Shown: piece after piece, positions 34,585-43,852 of the stretch
How the letters are laid out: every line of letters starts with the position of its first letter
Position numbering within the stretch: the stretch's first letter is position 1
Assembly (NCBI GenBank): GCA_934667065.1
Contig: CAKULD010000001.1
Location: 372,001-436,000, forward strand
From: an uncultured Collinsella sp.
Lineage (GTDB): Bacteria > Actinomycetota > Coriobacteriia > Coriobacteriales > Coriobacteriaceae
DNA length: 64,000 nucleotides
Reading direction: 5' to 3'
The notes under the pieces: generated by a model
Told to the model about the DNA's origin: nothing
Database searches by the model: none
What the model saw: only the letters and a program-made list of their open reading frames with translations
Program-made: the position numbers and the translations under genes

Positions 34585-37386
34585 GTGGCAAACGAGTACA
34601 AGCAGACGATGAATCTGCCCAAAACCGGATTTCCCATGCGTGCCGGTCTTTCCAAGTCCGAGCCCAAGCGACTCAAGGACTGGCAGGACAACAAGGTCTA
34701 CGAGCAGGTTCTGAAGAAGAACGAGGGCCACAAGAAGTTCGTGCTGCACGACGGCCCTCCGTACGCCAACGGCCCGATCCACATCGGCCACGCCATGAAC
34801 AAGATCTCCAAGGACATGATCAACCGTTACTGGATGATGCAGGGCTGTGAAGTTCCCTATGTCCCCGGTTGGGATTGCCACGGTCAGCCGATCGAGCATA
34901 AGGTCGAGGAGATGCTCGGCACCGAGAAGTTCAATCAGACTTCTACCGCCGAGATCCGCGAGCTGTGCAACAAGTTCGCCGTCGAGAACATCGAGCTCCA
35001 GAAGGCCGGTTTCCGCCGTCTGGGCGTGCTCGGCGACTGGGATAACCCCTATCTGACGCTCTATCACCAGCACGATGCCGCCGATATCGAGGTCTTTAAG
35101 GCCATGTTCGATAAGGGCATGATTTATCGTGGCCACAAGCCGGTCCACTGGTGCAAGCACTGCCATACCGCGCTGGCCGAGGCCGAGATCGAGTATTCCG
35201 ACGAGACGAGCCCCTCCATCTTCGTGCGCTTTGAGATGACCTCCAAGCCCGCCGGCCTGGAGAACTTCGACGGCCCGGTCGACTTTATCATCTGGACGAC
35301 CACGCCGTGGACCATCCCCTCCGACCAGGCCGTTTCCCTTAAGCCCGGCGCCGCCTATGTCGCTGTTGAGCGCGACGGTCGCGCCGAGGTTATGCTTGAG
35401 GACCTGGCTCCCAAGTGCTGCGAGGAGTTTGGCTGGGAGTACACCCCGGTCATGGTCGACGGCAAGCCCTATGTGGTTCCCGCCGAGACCTTCCACCACA
35501 TCCACTACAAGCAGCCGATCTTTGACGGTGTTGAGGGCGTGGCCCTGCTGGCCGATTACGTCGGTGTCGACGACGGTACCGGTATCGTCCACAACTCGCC
35601 CGGCCACGGCGTCGACGACTACTTCGCCTGCCTCAAAGAGGGCATCACCGACATCTGCATGCCGGTCGATGACGACGGCAAGTTCTACACCGGCGAGGAG
35701 TTCGGCACTGGCGGCCCCTTCAGCGGTATGGACACCGACGAGGCCAACCCGCACATCATCGAGTTCCTGCGCGAGCGCGGCACCCTGGTTCTGGAGAAGA
35801 AGATCACGCACAGCTATCCGCACTGCTGGCGCTGCAAGCACCCCGTGCTGTTCCGTGCCACCGACCAGTGGTTTGTCTCGATGGACAAGACGGGTCTGCG
35901 CGAGCAGGCCGGCAAAGAGGTCCGCGAGAACGTTAAGTGGTATCCGGCCCATGCCGCCAACCGCATTGGCGCCATGGTCGAGCAGCGTCCCGACTGGTGC
36001 ATCAGCCGTCAGCGCAACTGGGGCGTGCCCATCCCCAGCTACACCTGCGCCGACTGCGGCGAGAAGGTCATGAACGACGCCACGCTCGACGCCGTTATCA
36101 AGCTCTTCCACGAGAAGGGCTCTGACGCCTGGTTCACCGACGCTCCCGAGAGCTACCTGGGCGAGGCCTGCGTCTGCCCCAAGTGCGGCGGCCATCACCT
36201 CAAGGCCGATAAGGACATTCTCGACGTGTGGTGGGACTCCGGCGTCTCCTGGAAGGCCGTCTGCGAGTACCGTCCCGAGCTGGAGTATCCGGCGGACGTG
36301 TACCTCGAGGGCTCCGACCAGCACCGCGGTTGGTTCCAGAGCTCGCTGCTCACCTCGGTGGGCGCCAACGGTCACGCTCCGTACAAGGCAGTCGTCTCGC
36401 AGGGCTTTACGCTCGACGGCCAAGGCCGCAAGATGTCCAAGTCGCTCGGCAACGTCATCGACCCCAACAAGGTCTGTGACGAGATGGGCGCCGACATCAT
36501 CCGTCTGTGGGTTGCCTCCGTCGACACCAGCTCCGATGTGTCCATCGACCACGAGATTCTCGCTCGTACGTCCGATGCCTACCGTCGTTTCCGCAACACG
36601 CTGCGCTTCTTGCTCTCTGAGCTCGAGGGTCAGTTTGAGCCCGAGACCGACGGCGTCGCCTTTGCCGACCTGCTGCCGCTCGACAAGCTCATGGTTGCCC
36701 GTCTGACCCAGGTCCAGGCCGAGGTCGACGACGCTTACTCTTGCTACGAGTTCCCGCGTGCCTACCGTGCGCTTTATGACTTCGTGGTTACCGAGCTGTC
36801 CAATGTGTACCTCGACGCCCTGAAGGACCGTCTGTACTGCGATAAGCCCGGCTCGCTTGAGCGCCGCAGCGCCCAGACCGTTCTGGCCGAGCTTTTCTCG
36901 ATGCTCATGCGCGACCTGCAGCCGATCCTGTCCTACACTGTCGACGAGGCCATGGCCTATGCGCCCGCCGGCTGTGTCGATCACCAGAAGTACGCTGCGC
37001 TGCTCGATTGGTACAAGTCGCCCATTACGGTCGATGAGGCTAACGAGTTTGAGGGCGTGCTCGAGGCTTCGCTCGAGCTCCGTAGCGCTGTGACCAAGGC
37101 CCTTGAGGATGCCCGCTCCGCCGGTACCTTCACCAAGAGCCAGCAGGTCCGCGTCAAGGCGGTCGTTCCCGCCGAGATGTACGCGCTGCTGACCGGTGAC
37201 AAGGCCGTTGACCTGGCCGAGTTCTACATCGTCTCTGATGTTGAGCTGACCCAGGGCGAGGAGCTTTCCGTTGCCATCGAGGCTGCCGAGGGCGAGTGCT
37301 GCGATCGTTGCTGGAACTACCGCACCACCGTCGGCGAGTACAACGGCCACGCGCATATTTGTAAACGCTGCGCTGACGCGCTGTAG
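34585..37386 (+). CDS. ileS: Isoleucyl-tRNA synthetase
   Basis: A 933-residue class I synthetase of the bacterial (IleS1) type, starting at GTG 34585 after GAAAGGGG. Motifs: HIGH-type GPIHIGHAMNK, the editing domain CP1 (WTTTPWTIPSDQAV, 'NSPGHGVDDY'), KMSKS-type RKMSKSLGN, the anticodon-binding domain, and a C-terminal zinc knuckle (CDRCWNYR ... CKRCADAL). Expression is predicted to be controlled by the T-box leader directly upstream. A terminator at 37427 separates it from lspA. Confidence 0.97.
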   Translation: MANEYKQTMNLPKTGFPMRAGLSKSEPKRLKDWQDNKVYEQVLKKNEGHKKFVLHDGPPYANGPIHIGHAMNKISKDMINRYWMMQGCEVPYVPGWDCHGQPIEHKVEEMLGTEKFNQTSTAEIRELCNKFAVENIELQKAGFRRLGVLGDWDNPYLTLYHQHDAADIEVFKAMFDKGMIYRGHKPVHWCKHCHTALAEAEIEYSDETSPSIFVRFEMTSKPAGLENFDGPVDFIIWTTTPWTIPSDQAVSLKPGAAYVAVERDGRAEVMLEDLAPKCCEEFGWEYTPVMVDGKPYVVPAETFHHIHYKQPIFDGVEGVALLADYVGVDDGTGIVHNSPGHGVDDYFACLKEGITDICMPVDDDGKFYTGEEFGTGGPFSGMDTDEANPHIIEFLRERGTLVLEKKITHSYPHCWRCKHPVLFRATDQWFVSMDKTGLREQAGKEVRENVKWYPAHAANRIGAMVEQRPDWCISRQRNWGVPIPSYTCADCGEKVMNDATLDAVIKLFHEKGSDAWFTDAPESYLGEACVCPKCGGHHLKADKDILDVWWDSGVSWKAVCEYRPELEYPADVYLEGSDQHRGWFQSSLLTSVGANGHAPYKAVVSQGFTLDGQGRKMSKSLGNVIDPNKVCDEMGADIIRLWVASVDTSSDVSIDHEILARTSDAYRRFRNTLRFLLSELEGQFEPETDGVAFADLLPLDKLMVARLTQVQAEVDDAYSCYEFPRAYRALYDFVVTELSNVYLDALKDRLYCDKPGSLERRSAQTVLAELFSMLMRDLQPILSYTVDEAMAYAPAGCVDHQKYAALLDWYKSPITVDEANEFEGVLEASLELRSAVTKALEDARSAGTFTKSQQVRVKAVVPAEMYALLTGDKAVDLAEFYIVSDVELTQGEELSVAIEAAEGECCDRCWNYRTTVGEYNGHAHICKRCADAL

Positions 37387-37426
37387 GTTACGGTTAAGCG
37401 GCGTTTTCTTAGCTTGTGGCAAGTTG

Positions 37427-37463
37427 AGCGGCATTCCGTTTTTCGGAATGTCGCTTTCTTTTT
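37427..37463 (+). terminator. Terminator of ileS
   Basis: Twelve-base-pair stem AGCGGCATTCCG / CGGAATGTCGCT (one G-T pair) with a TTTTT loop, followed by TTCTTTTT, 40 bases after the stop codon. Confidence 0.88.
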
Positions 37464-37575
37464 ATGCTGGTTATTTATCTGGCGTTATCGAATATGTCGT
37501 GCGTTTGGCGTATGGCAATATAAGATGGTTCTTTGCGTTAAACGTAATTCGATTCTCTGAGGGTAGGGGATTTCT

Positions 37576-38175
37576 TTGGGTCGTTTTGCTGATATGACGC
37601 CGCCTTTGCGGTGGCGGTTGGGGGTTGCTGATGGGGTGGCGCTCTTCGTGCTGCTGGTTGATCAGCTGACCAAGCTTGCGGTTCGTGCCGTGGGCGATGC
37701 GCTGCATGTGACCGTTATCCCCGGCGTGATCGACTTTATGTTTGTCCGCAATATCGGTGCTGCCTTTAGCATGGGCGAGGGGCATGGCGCGGCGTTTGCC
37801 GTGTTGGCGCTGGCGGTCATTGTCGCCATTGCCGTCTACCTTGTTCGAGCTCCCCAACTGGCTCAACTCGAGGTCGTTGGTATGGCCATGGTTGCGGGCG
37901 GTGCCATCGGCAATGCGATCGATCGCCTTGCCCTGGGTTTCGTGACCGATTTTATTGCCACCACCTTCATCGATTTCCCTGTCTTCAATGTGGCCGATAT
38001 CGGCATAACCGTGGGCGTCGTGCTCGCCGTCTTTGGCTACATGTTTTTGAGCCCTGCCGCCCGCGAGGTCGATGCGACCGCTGAGCTCAATGCCCGTGAC
38101 GAGGCCCGCGCCAAGCGCAAGGCTAAGCAACGTGGGGAACGTGCCCGCAAGATTCGCGAAAGGAATGAGCGCTAA
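37576..38175 (+). CDS. lspA: Lipoprotein signal peptidase (signal peptidase II)
   Basis: LspA removes signal peptides from prolipoproteins in the cytoplasmic membrane. I take TTG 37576, five bases after AGGGGA; ATG 37594 is the alternative. The 199-residue protein has four hydrophobic segments and the catalytic aspartates D116 (GNAIDR) and D141 (FNVADIG), plus the NIGAAFSM motif. A basic, Arg/Lys-rich C-terminal tail of ~40 residues extends it beyond the common ~160. The end overlaps the start of the pseudouridine synthase gene by one base, the usual lspA-rluD pair. Confidence 0.93.
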   Translation: MGRFADMTPPLRWRLGVADGVALFVLLVDQLTKLAVRAVGDALHVTVIPGVIDFMFVRNIGAAFSMGEGHGAAFAVLALAVIVAIAVYLVRAPQLAQLEVVGMAMVAGGAIGNAIDRLALGFVTDFIATTFIDFPVFNVADIGITVGVVLAVFGYMFLSPAAREVDATAELNARDEARAKRKAKQRGERARKIRERNER

Positions 38176-39188
38176 TGGCCGACATCCATATTCTCGTTGC
38201 CGACGATTGCGCTGGTCAGCGCCTCGATGCCTATCTGGGCGCCAATGATGGCTGCCCCACGCGCTCTGCCTGCGCGCATCTGATCGAGGGCGGTGCCGTC
38301 ATCGTCAACGGCGAGACCTGCCTGTCAAAAAAGTACGCCGTGAACGCCGGCGACCGCATCTCGGTCGATCTTCCCGAGCCGCACGATCCGGCCGATGTGA
38401 TTCCCGAGGCCATTCCGCTCGATATTCGCTACGAGGACGATTACCTCATCGTGCTTTCCAAGCAGCGCGGCCTGGTGTGCCATCCGGCGCACGGTCACGA
38501 GAGTGGCACCCTGGCAAACGCCCTGGTCTACCACTGTGGCATCGACCATCTGGGTACGGTACAGGGCGAGGATCGTCCCGGCATCGTGCATCGCCTGGAC
38601 CGTGATACCTCCGGCCTTATGCTCGCCGCCAAGGACGACGATACCCAGCGCGCGCTTCAAAATCTTATCCGCACGCGAACGCTCGACCGACGCTATATCA
38701 CGCTCGTTCACGGACACATTGCCATGGACGAGGGCACCATCAATACCGGTATCGCCCGCTCCACACGCGATCGCGTAAAGATGGCGGTCTCGGACGACCC
38801 GTTTGCGCGTCAGGCCATCACGACCTTTAAGGTGCTCGAGCGCTTTGACTCTTCGCGATTCGACGATGGCTATACGCTTGTGGAGTGCCACCTGTTCACG
38901 GGTCGCACGCATCAGATTCGCGTTCACATGCGCCATATCAACCATGCCTGCGTGGGCGATCCGCTCTACGGCAAATGCGATGCGCGCGCCGATCAGGGCC
39001 TGACCAGGCAATTCCTGCATTCCTGGCGCGTGGCGTTCGACCATCCCGTGACGGGGGAGCGCGTTGAGTGCCGCGACGAGCTGCCGTGGGATCTTGCCGC
39101 TGTCCTTGACGACCTGGCCCCGCGCTCGCTTGGCCGCACCTCCGCTGGCGACGACATCGTCCCCCAGCTCGGTCTGCTCGAAGCCTAG
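38175..39188 (+). CDS. RluA/RluD family pseudouridine synthase
   Basis: A 337-residue enzyme with an N-terminal S4 RNA-binding domain (about residues 13-75) and a catalytic domain carrying HRLDRDTSGLMLAAK, whose Asp is the family nucleophile, and 'HLFTGRTHQIRVHMRHI'. Members modify 23S rRNA (RluD/RluC type) or tRNA; pairing with lspA suggests the RluD/YlyB branch, but the target site cannot be read from the sequence. Confidence 0.9.
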   Translation: MADIHILVADDCAGQRLDAYLGANDGCPTRSACAHLIEGGAVIVNGETCLSKKYAVNAGDRISVDLPEPHDPADVIPEAIPLDIRYEDDYLIVLSKQRGLVCHPAHGHESGTLANALVYHCGIDHLGTVQGEDRPGIVHRLDRDTSGLMLAAKDDDTQRALQNLIRTRTLDRRYITLVHGHIAMDEGTINTGIARSTRDRVKMAVSDDPFARQAITTFKVLERFDSSRFDDGYTLVECHLFTGRTHQIRVHMRHINHACVGDPLYGKCDARADQGLTRQFLHSWRVAFDHPVTGERVECRDELPWDLAAVLDDLAPRSLGRTSAGDDIVPQLGLLEA

Positions 39189-39207
39189 CCAGTATTAGGT
39201 GGTTTCT

Positions 39208-39236
39208 TGAACGCCCCTAGCCTGCGGTAAGATATA
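39208..39236 (+). promoter_or_regulatory. Putative promoter of the glycosyltransferase gene
   Basis: TTGAAC (39208-39213) followed by AGATAT (39231-39236) at 17 bp, or TAAGAT (39229-39234) at 15 bp. It lies 35 bases before the ATG, in an 82-base spacer that separates the gene from the pseudouridine synthase. Confidence 0.4.
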
Positions 39237-39270
39237 CGGTTGTTTACGTAACGCGTTCTCGGGAGCCTGC

Positions 39271-40566
39271 ATGCTCGCCTTTTTACAAACCAACACGCCC
39301 ATCGTGATCTTCAACCAGATTGTGGTCACGTTGCTCACGGTCTGCTTCCTGTATCAGGTGGTCTTCTTTGTCATTGGCGCTCTCCGCGGTGAGGTCGCGC
39401 CACCCAAGGCCAAAAAGCTCCATCGCTACGCCTTCTTCATTGCGGCGCATAACGAGGAGGCGGTAATCGCCAACCTCGTGCGCTCCATTAAGGACCAGGA
39501 TTATCCGTCCGAGCTTATCGAAGTCTTTGTCGTCGCCGATGCCTGTACCGACAACACCGCGCAGCTCGCGCGCGAGGCCGGCGCTATCGTCTACGAGCGT
39601 AACGACCTTGCCCGCAAGGGTAAGAGCTGGGTCATGGACTTTGGTTTCGATCGTATCCTCAACGAGTATCCCGACACGTTTGAGGGCTACTTTATCTTCG
39701 ACGCGGATAACGTTATCTCCCGCGATTACGTCTCCAAGATGAACGATGCCTTTGACCAGGGTTTCCATGTGGTCACGAGCTATCGTAATTCTAAGAACTT
39801 TGGCAGCTCATGGATTTCGGCCGCCAACGCCACCTGGTATCTGCGCGAGGCGCGCTTCCTCAACAATGCGCGCAATATCTGCAAGACGTCCTGTGCCGTT
39901 TCGGGTTCGGGTTACCTGATCTCGGCGAGCGTGATCGAGGGTATGCACGGTTGGCAGTTCCATACGCTGACCGAGGACATCCAGTTCACCACGTTCTGCG
40001 CCATTCACGGTATTCGCATCGGTTATGCGCCGGCGGAGTTCTTCGACGAGCAGCCGGTGACGTTTAAGGCGTCTTGGAAGCAACGTATGCGTTGGACCAA
40101 GGGCTTCTACCAGGTGTTCTTTACCTATGGCAAGCATCTGGTCAAGTCGACGTTTCGCTATCACCGCTTTGCCGCCTACGATATGTTCATGACCATCGCG
40201 CCGGGCATGCTGCTGTCCTTGATCTCCATGCTCGCCAACGCTACCTTCCTCATCGTGGGCGGGCTCTCGCACGGCTTCTTGGCTACCGAGGTCGAGATGC
40301 AGGCTTGTGCCGCCTCGCTCATCATGACCTTTGCGATGATGTACCAAACCTTCTTTATTCTGGCGCTGCTTACGACCATCTTTGAGTACAAACACATTCA
40401 CTGTGCGCAAAAATGGCGCTTGGTGACCAACCTGTTTACCTTCCCGATCTTTATGTTCAGCTATATCCCCATCACGGTGGCCGCGCTGTTCCTGAAGGTC
40501 GACTGGGTCCCGACACAGCACGCCGTCAGCGTAACCCTCGACGAGGTTATGCAAGGCGCCAAATAA
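39271..40566 (+). CDS. Membrane-bound family 2 glycosyltransferase (BcsA/HAS-like)
   Basis: A 431-residue inner-membrane enzyme with one N-terminal membrane helix (about residues 12-36), a cytosolic GT-A domain, and three or four C-terminal membrane helices. The processive-synthase motifs are in order: VADACTDNT, FDADN (DxD), LTEDIQ (TED) and QRMRW (QxxRW). This layout fits cellulose, poly-GlcNAc or hyaluronan-type synthases. No partner genes for export or regulation (bcsB, pgaB, PilZ protein) are adjacent, so polymer and sugar are unknown. The ATG follows GGGAG. Confidence 0.87.
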   Translation: MLAFLQTNTPIVIFNQIVVTLLTVCFLYQVVFFVIGALRGEVAPPKAKKLHRYAFFIAAHNEEAVIANLVRSIKDQDYPSELIEVFVVADACTDNTAQLAREAGAIVYERNDLARKGKSWVMDFGFDRILNEYPDTFEGYFIFDADNVISRDYVSKMNDAFDQGFHVVTSYRNSKNFGSSWISAANATWYLREARFLNNARNICKTSCAVSGSGYLISASVIEGMHGWQFHTLTEDIQFTTFCAIHGIRIGYAPAEFFDEQPVTFKASWKQRMRWTKGFYQVFFTYGKHLVKSTFRYHRFAAYDMFMTIAPGMLLSLISMLANATFLIVGGLSHGFLATEVEMQACAASLIMTFAMMYQTFFILALLTTIFEYKHIHCAQKWRLVTNLFTFPIFMFSYIPITVAALFLKVDWVPTQHAVSVTLDEVMQGAK

Positions 40567-40574
40567 CCACCATC

Positions 40575-40619
40575 AAAACCACCACAATGGGGACAGGCAC
40601 CTTGTGGTGGTTTTTTCTT
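40575..40619. terminator. Terminator made by an inverted copy of the CCACCACAA element
   Basis: Arms AAAACCACCACAA and TTGTGGTGGTTTT enclose TGGGGACAGGCACC and run into TTTTTTCTTTTT. Stem and loop are those of the element at 32962, but with the loop in reverse orientation. Confidence 0.87.
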
Positions 40620-40646
40620 TTTAGATACGGCTCGAGGAGGTGCTCG

Positions 40647-41069
40647 ATGGGCTATATCCCGTTTTGGTTTTGCGCCATCGTTGGCGCCGTTATCGATTTG
40701 CGTGAACGGCGGTTCCCGAATGTGCTTGCCGGGGTTTGTGCCTTGGCAGCGCTTGCGGGGGTTTGGCTCGATCGTGGCATGGACACGGCTCTTGACCATG
40801 CTGGTCTTGCCGTCATCGTCTATCTTGCGCTCGTGCTCACCGAGTCTCTCTGGCGGCGCCTTTGCCAAGCCCCAGGGATTGGCATGGGGGATGCCAAGGC
40901 GCTCTTCGCGCTTTGCACGCTTGATCCCATGGGCGGCATTGTGGCATTTGCCGCCGCGCTCCTGGTCCTCGCCCTCTCCTGCCTCATCACAAAATCGCGC
41001 TCGCTGCCATTGCTGCCGTTTTTGATGCCGATTTTTGCCATAATCGAGGTCGTGGGCTGCACGCTGTAA
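40647..41069 (+). CDS. A24-family prepilin peptidase-like protein (catalytic domain only)
   Basis: A 140-residue integral membrane protein starting at ATG 40647, six bases after GAGGAGG. The two aspartates of the type IV prepilin peptidase family are present in VIDLRERRFPN and in the GxGD motif GIGMGDAKAL. Four or five hydrophobic segments are visible. The N-terminal methyltransferase/zinc domain of PilD is absent, as in TadV/CpaA-type peptidases. No pilin or Tad genes are in the window, so its substrate is unknown. Confidence 0.82.
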   Translation: MGYIPFWFCAIVGAVIDLRERRFPNVLAGVCALAALAGVWLDRGMDTALDHAGLAVIVYLALVLTESLWRRLCQAPGIGMGDAKALFALCTLDPMGGIVAFAAALLVLALSCLITKSRSLPLLPFLMPIFAIIEVVGCTL

Positions 41070-41100
41070 CTACCTGCGCGTCCTTCTTAAGGAGCATGCC

Positions 41101-42348
41101 ATGGCAACTAATCAAGAAACGACCGCCATCAAGGCGCGTATGGACCGTATTCCTTCGACGTTGTCGCCCGAGCTCGTCGAGCGCATTGCCGCCGATCGCG
41201 CCTTGGGCGTCGTCAACCCGTATCGTTGTAATGATGACCAGGTCATCCGCCGCGTCGATCGAGCTGCCGACCAGGGCACGCTTATGCGTCCGGCCTATAT
41301 GCGCGATGCCGAAAAGATCCTCCATCTGCCGGCATATACCCGCTACGCTGGTAAAACGCAGGTCTTTAGCTTCCGTAGCAACGACGATCTGTCGCGCCGT
41401 GGTCTTCATGTGCAGCTCGTTTCGCGCATCGCGCGCGATATCGGTCGAGCGTTGGGGCTCAACTGCGATTTGATCGAGGCGATCGGTCTGGGCCACGACC
41501 TTGGCCACACGCCCTTTGGCCATGCCGGCGAGCGTTTCCTCAACGACATATATCACGAGCACATGGGTCGTTACTTTTTCCATAATGTGCAGTCGGTCCG
41601 CGTGCTCGATAACCTGTATGGTCGCAACGTCTCGCTCCAGACGCTCGATGGCGTGTTGTGTCACAACGGCGAGTACGAGCAACGCGTGTTTGAGCTTTCG
41701 GACATGGCATCTTTTGACCAGTTTGATCAGACGGTCGAGGACTGCATCGCCACAGGCTACAGTGCTATTGAACATCTGCGCCCCATGACGCTCGAGGGTT
41801 GCGTGGTGCGCATTTCGGACATCCTTGCCTACGTCGGACGCGACCGCCAAGACGCCATTGCGGCTGGCCTGTTGAGCCCCGATGCCTTCGACGATGATCT
41901 GGGCGGTCTCTACAACAGCTGGATCCTTACGCACGCATCCATCGATATTGTCGAGCACAGCTACGGTAAGCCGCGCATCGAGATGAGCGAGGACCTGTTT
42001 GAGGAGATTCGCCGTGCCAAGCGCGAGAACTACGAGAAGATCTATAGCAAGGGCGGTATCGAGGGCGATTCCGAGGCGGAGCTACGCGAGGCCTTTGAAA
42101 AGCTCTACGATCGCTGCCTGTATGATTTGAACGATGGCAACGAGTCGTCCTACATCTTTAAGCATCATATTTCGCGTATTGAACAGCAGCTGGGCTACTA
42201 CGATCGCATGTATCCGTGGCAGGACGACAAGGACCAGGCCGTGGTGGATTACATCTCCAGCATGACGGACGGATATTTCTGCGAGCTGACGACCAAGCTG
42301 TTCCCGGGGCTAAAGTTTCCGCATCGTACCTATATTAACGAACGGTAG
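41101..42348 (+). CDS. HD-domain deoxynucleotide triphosphohydrolase (Dgt-like)
   Basis: A 415-residue HD-superfamily enzyme. H103, the HD pair at 132-133 (GLGHDLGHTPFGH) and the 'FHNVQSVRVLDNL' segment define the dGTPase/SAMHD1-like fold that cleaves dNTPs to nucleoside and triphosphate. Substrate preference is not readable. The ATG follows AAGGAGC. No dnaG follows, unlike the dgt-dnaG pairing seen in some bacteria. Confidence 0.87.
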   Translation: MATNQETTAIKARMDRIPSTLSPELVERIAADRALGVVNPYRCNDDQVIRRVDRAADQGTLMRPAYMRDAEKILHLPAYTRYAGKTQVFSFRSNDDLSRRGLHVQLVSRIARDIGRALGLNCDLIEAIGLGHDLGHTPFGHAGERFLNDIYHEHMGRYFFHNVQSVRVLDNLYGRNVSLQTLDGVLCHNGEYEQRVFELSDMASFDQFDQTVEDCIATGYSAIEHLRPMTLEGCVVRISDILAYVGRDRQDAIAAGLLSPDAFDDDLGGLYNSWILTHASIDIVEHSYGKPRIEMSEDLFEEIRRAKRENYEKIYSKGGIEGDSEAELREAFEKLYDRCLYDLNDGNESSYIFKHHISRIEQQLGYYDRMYPWQDDKDQAVVDYISSMTDGYFCELTTKLFPGLKFPHRTYINER

Positions 42349-42402
42349 TTCGTATTCTTTCGGTATACTGTTGGTGGATAACGATTTTGATTGATGCACG
42401 GG

Positions 42403-43758
42403 ATGGCTATGGACGACCTTTTTTCTGCTTCGATGCGCGAGCGTTCCTTTAAGAATGCGCCGCTCGCGGTGCGCATGCGCCCCAATTCGCTGGACGAATA
42501 CGTGGGCCAGCAAAAGGCCGTGGGCAAGGGTTCGTGGTTGCGTGCGGCGATCGAGCACGATGTGCTGTCGAGCGTAATTCTGTACGGCCCGGCCGGCACG
42601 GGCAAAACGACGCTCGCGCATATCATCGCCAACCATACCAAGAGTGAGTTTGTCGAGGTCAGCGCCGTCACGGGTACCGTTAAGGACCTGCGCCGCGTAA
42701 TCGACGAGGCCAAGACGCGGCTGAATACGTATGACCGTCGCACCATTCTGTTCATTGATGAGATCCATCGTTTCTCAAAGTCGCAGCAGGATGCGCTGCT
42801 TCATGCGGTGGAGAACCGCACCGTCATTATGATCGGCGCCACGACGGAGAATCCGTATTTCGAGGTCAATTCCGCACTGCTCTCGCGCGGCCGCGTGGTT
42901 GAGCTTGAGCACTTAAAGGACGAGGACATCGCCACGCTTATCGAGCGTGCGCTCGAGGCGCCGCAGGGTCTGAATGGTAAGTTCTCGGCCGATGAGAACG
43001 TCATCAAAACTATCTGCACGCTGGCTGCGGGCGATGCTCGCTCGGCGCTCACGACGCTCGAGCTGGCGAGCGAGATCGCCGTTACGCGACCCGATACCGA
43101 GGGCACGACAGCTCCGGCGGCGGGGGAGCGCTATCCCATTACCGTGGATGACGTAAAGATTGCCAATCCGCGTCGTGGCTTTACCTATGACAAAAACGGG
43201 GACATGCACTACGACATCATCAGTGCGTTTATCAAGTCCATGCGCGGAAGCGATCCCGATGCCACTATTTACTGGCTTGCGCGCATGATCGACGCGGGGG
43301 AGGATCCTAAGTTTATCGCCCGCCGCATTATGATTCATGCATCTGAGGACGTTGGCAACGCTGATCCGCAGGCCCTGCTGGTGGCGCATGCCGCGTTTAA
43401 ATCTGCCGAGGTCATCGGGTATCCCGAGTGCCGAATTAACCTGGCTCAGGCTGCGCTGTATGTGTGCCTGGCACCTAAGTCCAACGCGTGCGAGGCCTCA
43501 ATCGATGCCGCGCTGGCCGATATCCATACGAGCGGCTTGCGAGAGGTGCCGAGCTACCTGCGCGATCGTCATCGTCCAGGCAGCGATGAGTACGGCGTGT
43601 ACAAGTATCCGCACGATTATCCCGAGGGCTGGGTCGACCAACGCTATCTGCCCGAGGGCCTGGAGCGCGGTGCGTTTTGGCAGCCCGCCGGTCGCGGCTG
43701 GGAAGAGTGGCGCGTAGAGCAAAGCGAACGGGACCGCAGCGGCAGGGCGCCGAAGTAG
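42403..43758 (+). CDS. rarA: Replication-associated recombination protein A (RarA/MgsA) AAA+ ATPase
   Basis: A clamp-loader-like ATPase acting at stalled replication forks. Motifs: PLAVRMRPNSLDEYVGQ, Walker A GPAGTGKTTLAH, Walker B LFIDEIHRFSKSQQDALL, 'ATTENPYFEVNSALLSR' (sensor/arginine finger), and the C-terminal RarA domain ('RRIMIHASEDVGNADPQAL', 'YKYPHDYPEGWVDQ'). Start is uncertain: TTG 42391 and ATGs 42394, 42403 and 42409 are in frame without a clear ribosome site; I use 42403 (451 residues). Confidence 0.93.
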   Translation: MAMDDLFSASMRERSFKNAPLAVRMRPNSLDEYVGQQKAVGKGSWLRAAIEHDVLSSVILYGPAGTGKTTLAHIIANHTKSEFVEVSAVTGTVKDLRRVIDEAKTRLNTYDRRTILFIDEIHRFSKSQQDALLHAVENRTVIMIGATTENPYFEVNSALLSRGRVVELEHLKDEDIATLIERALEAPQGLNGKFSADENVIKTICTLAAGDARSALTTLELASEIAVTRPDTEGTTAPAAGERYPITVDDVKIANPRRGFTYDKNGDMHYDIISAFIKSMRGSDPDATIYWLARMIDAGEDPKFIARRIMIHASEDVGNADPQALLVAHAAFKSAEVIGYPECRINLAQAALYVCLAPKSNACEASIDAALADIHTSGLREVPSYLRDRHRPGSDEYGVYKYPHDYPEGWVDQRYLPEGLERGAFWQPAGRGWEEWRVEQSERDRSGRAPK

Positions 43759-43852
43759 TTGTTTTGTCCCACGCCCTCGCGCTTCGCATGTTCTGTCCCC
43801 TTTGGGGTACCATGAACAGCGTCTGTATTTCGATTCCTTTGGGAGGCTTGTT

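Noticed and set aside
34369..37434. Open reading frame of about 1000 codons antisense to ileS (similar long ones oppose recG/fakA, ftsH and the PTS gene)
   Set aside because: Each lies exactly opposite a recognised gene, has no ribosome site or known domain and shows biased low-complexity composition. Such frames arise from strong GC3 codon bias.
43759..43852. A further copy of the GTCCCC palindromes (GTTCTGTCCCCTTTGGGG...GAAC)
   Set aside because: It shares only short GTCCCC/GGGG pieces with the other families and lacks their arms, so the match may be chance.
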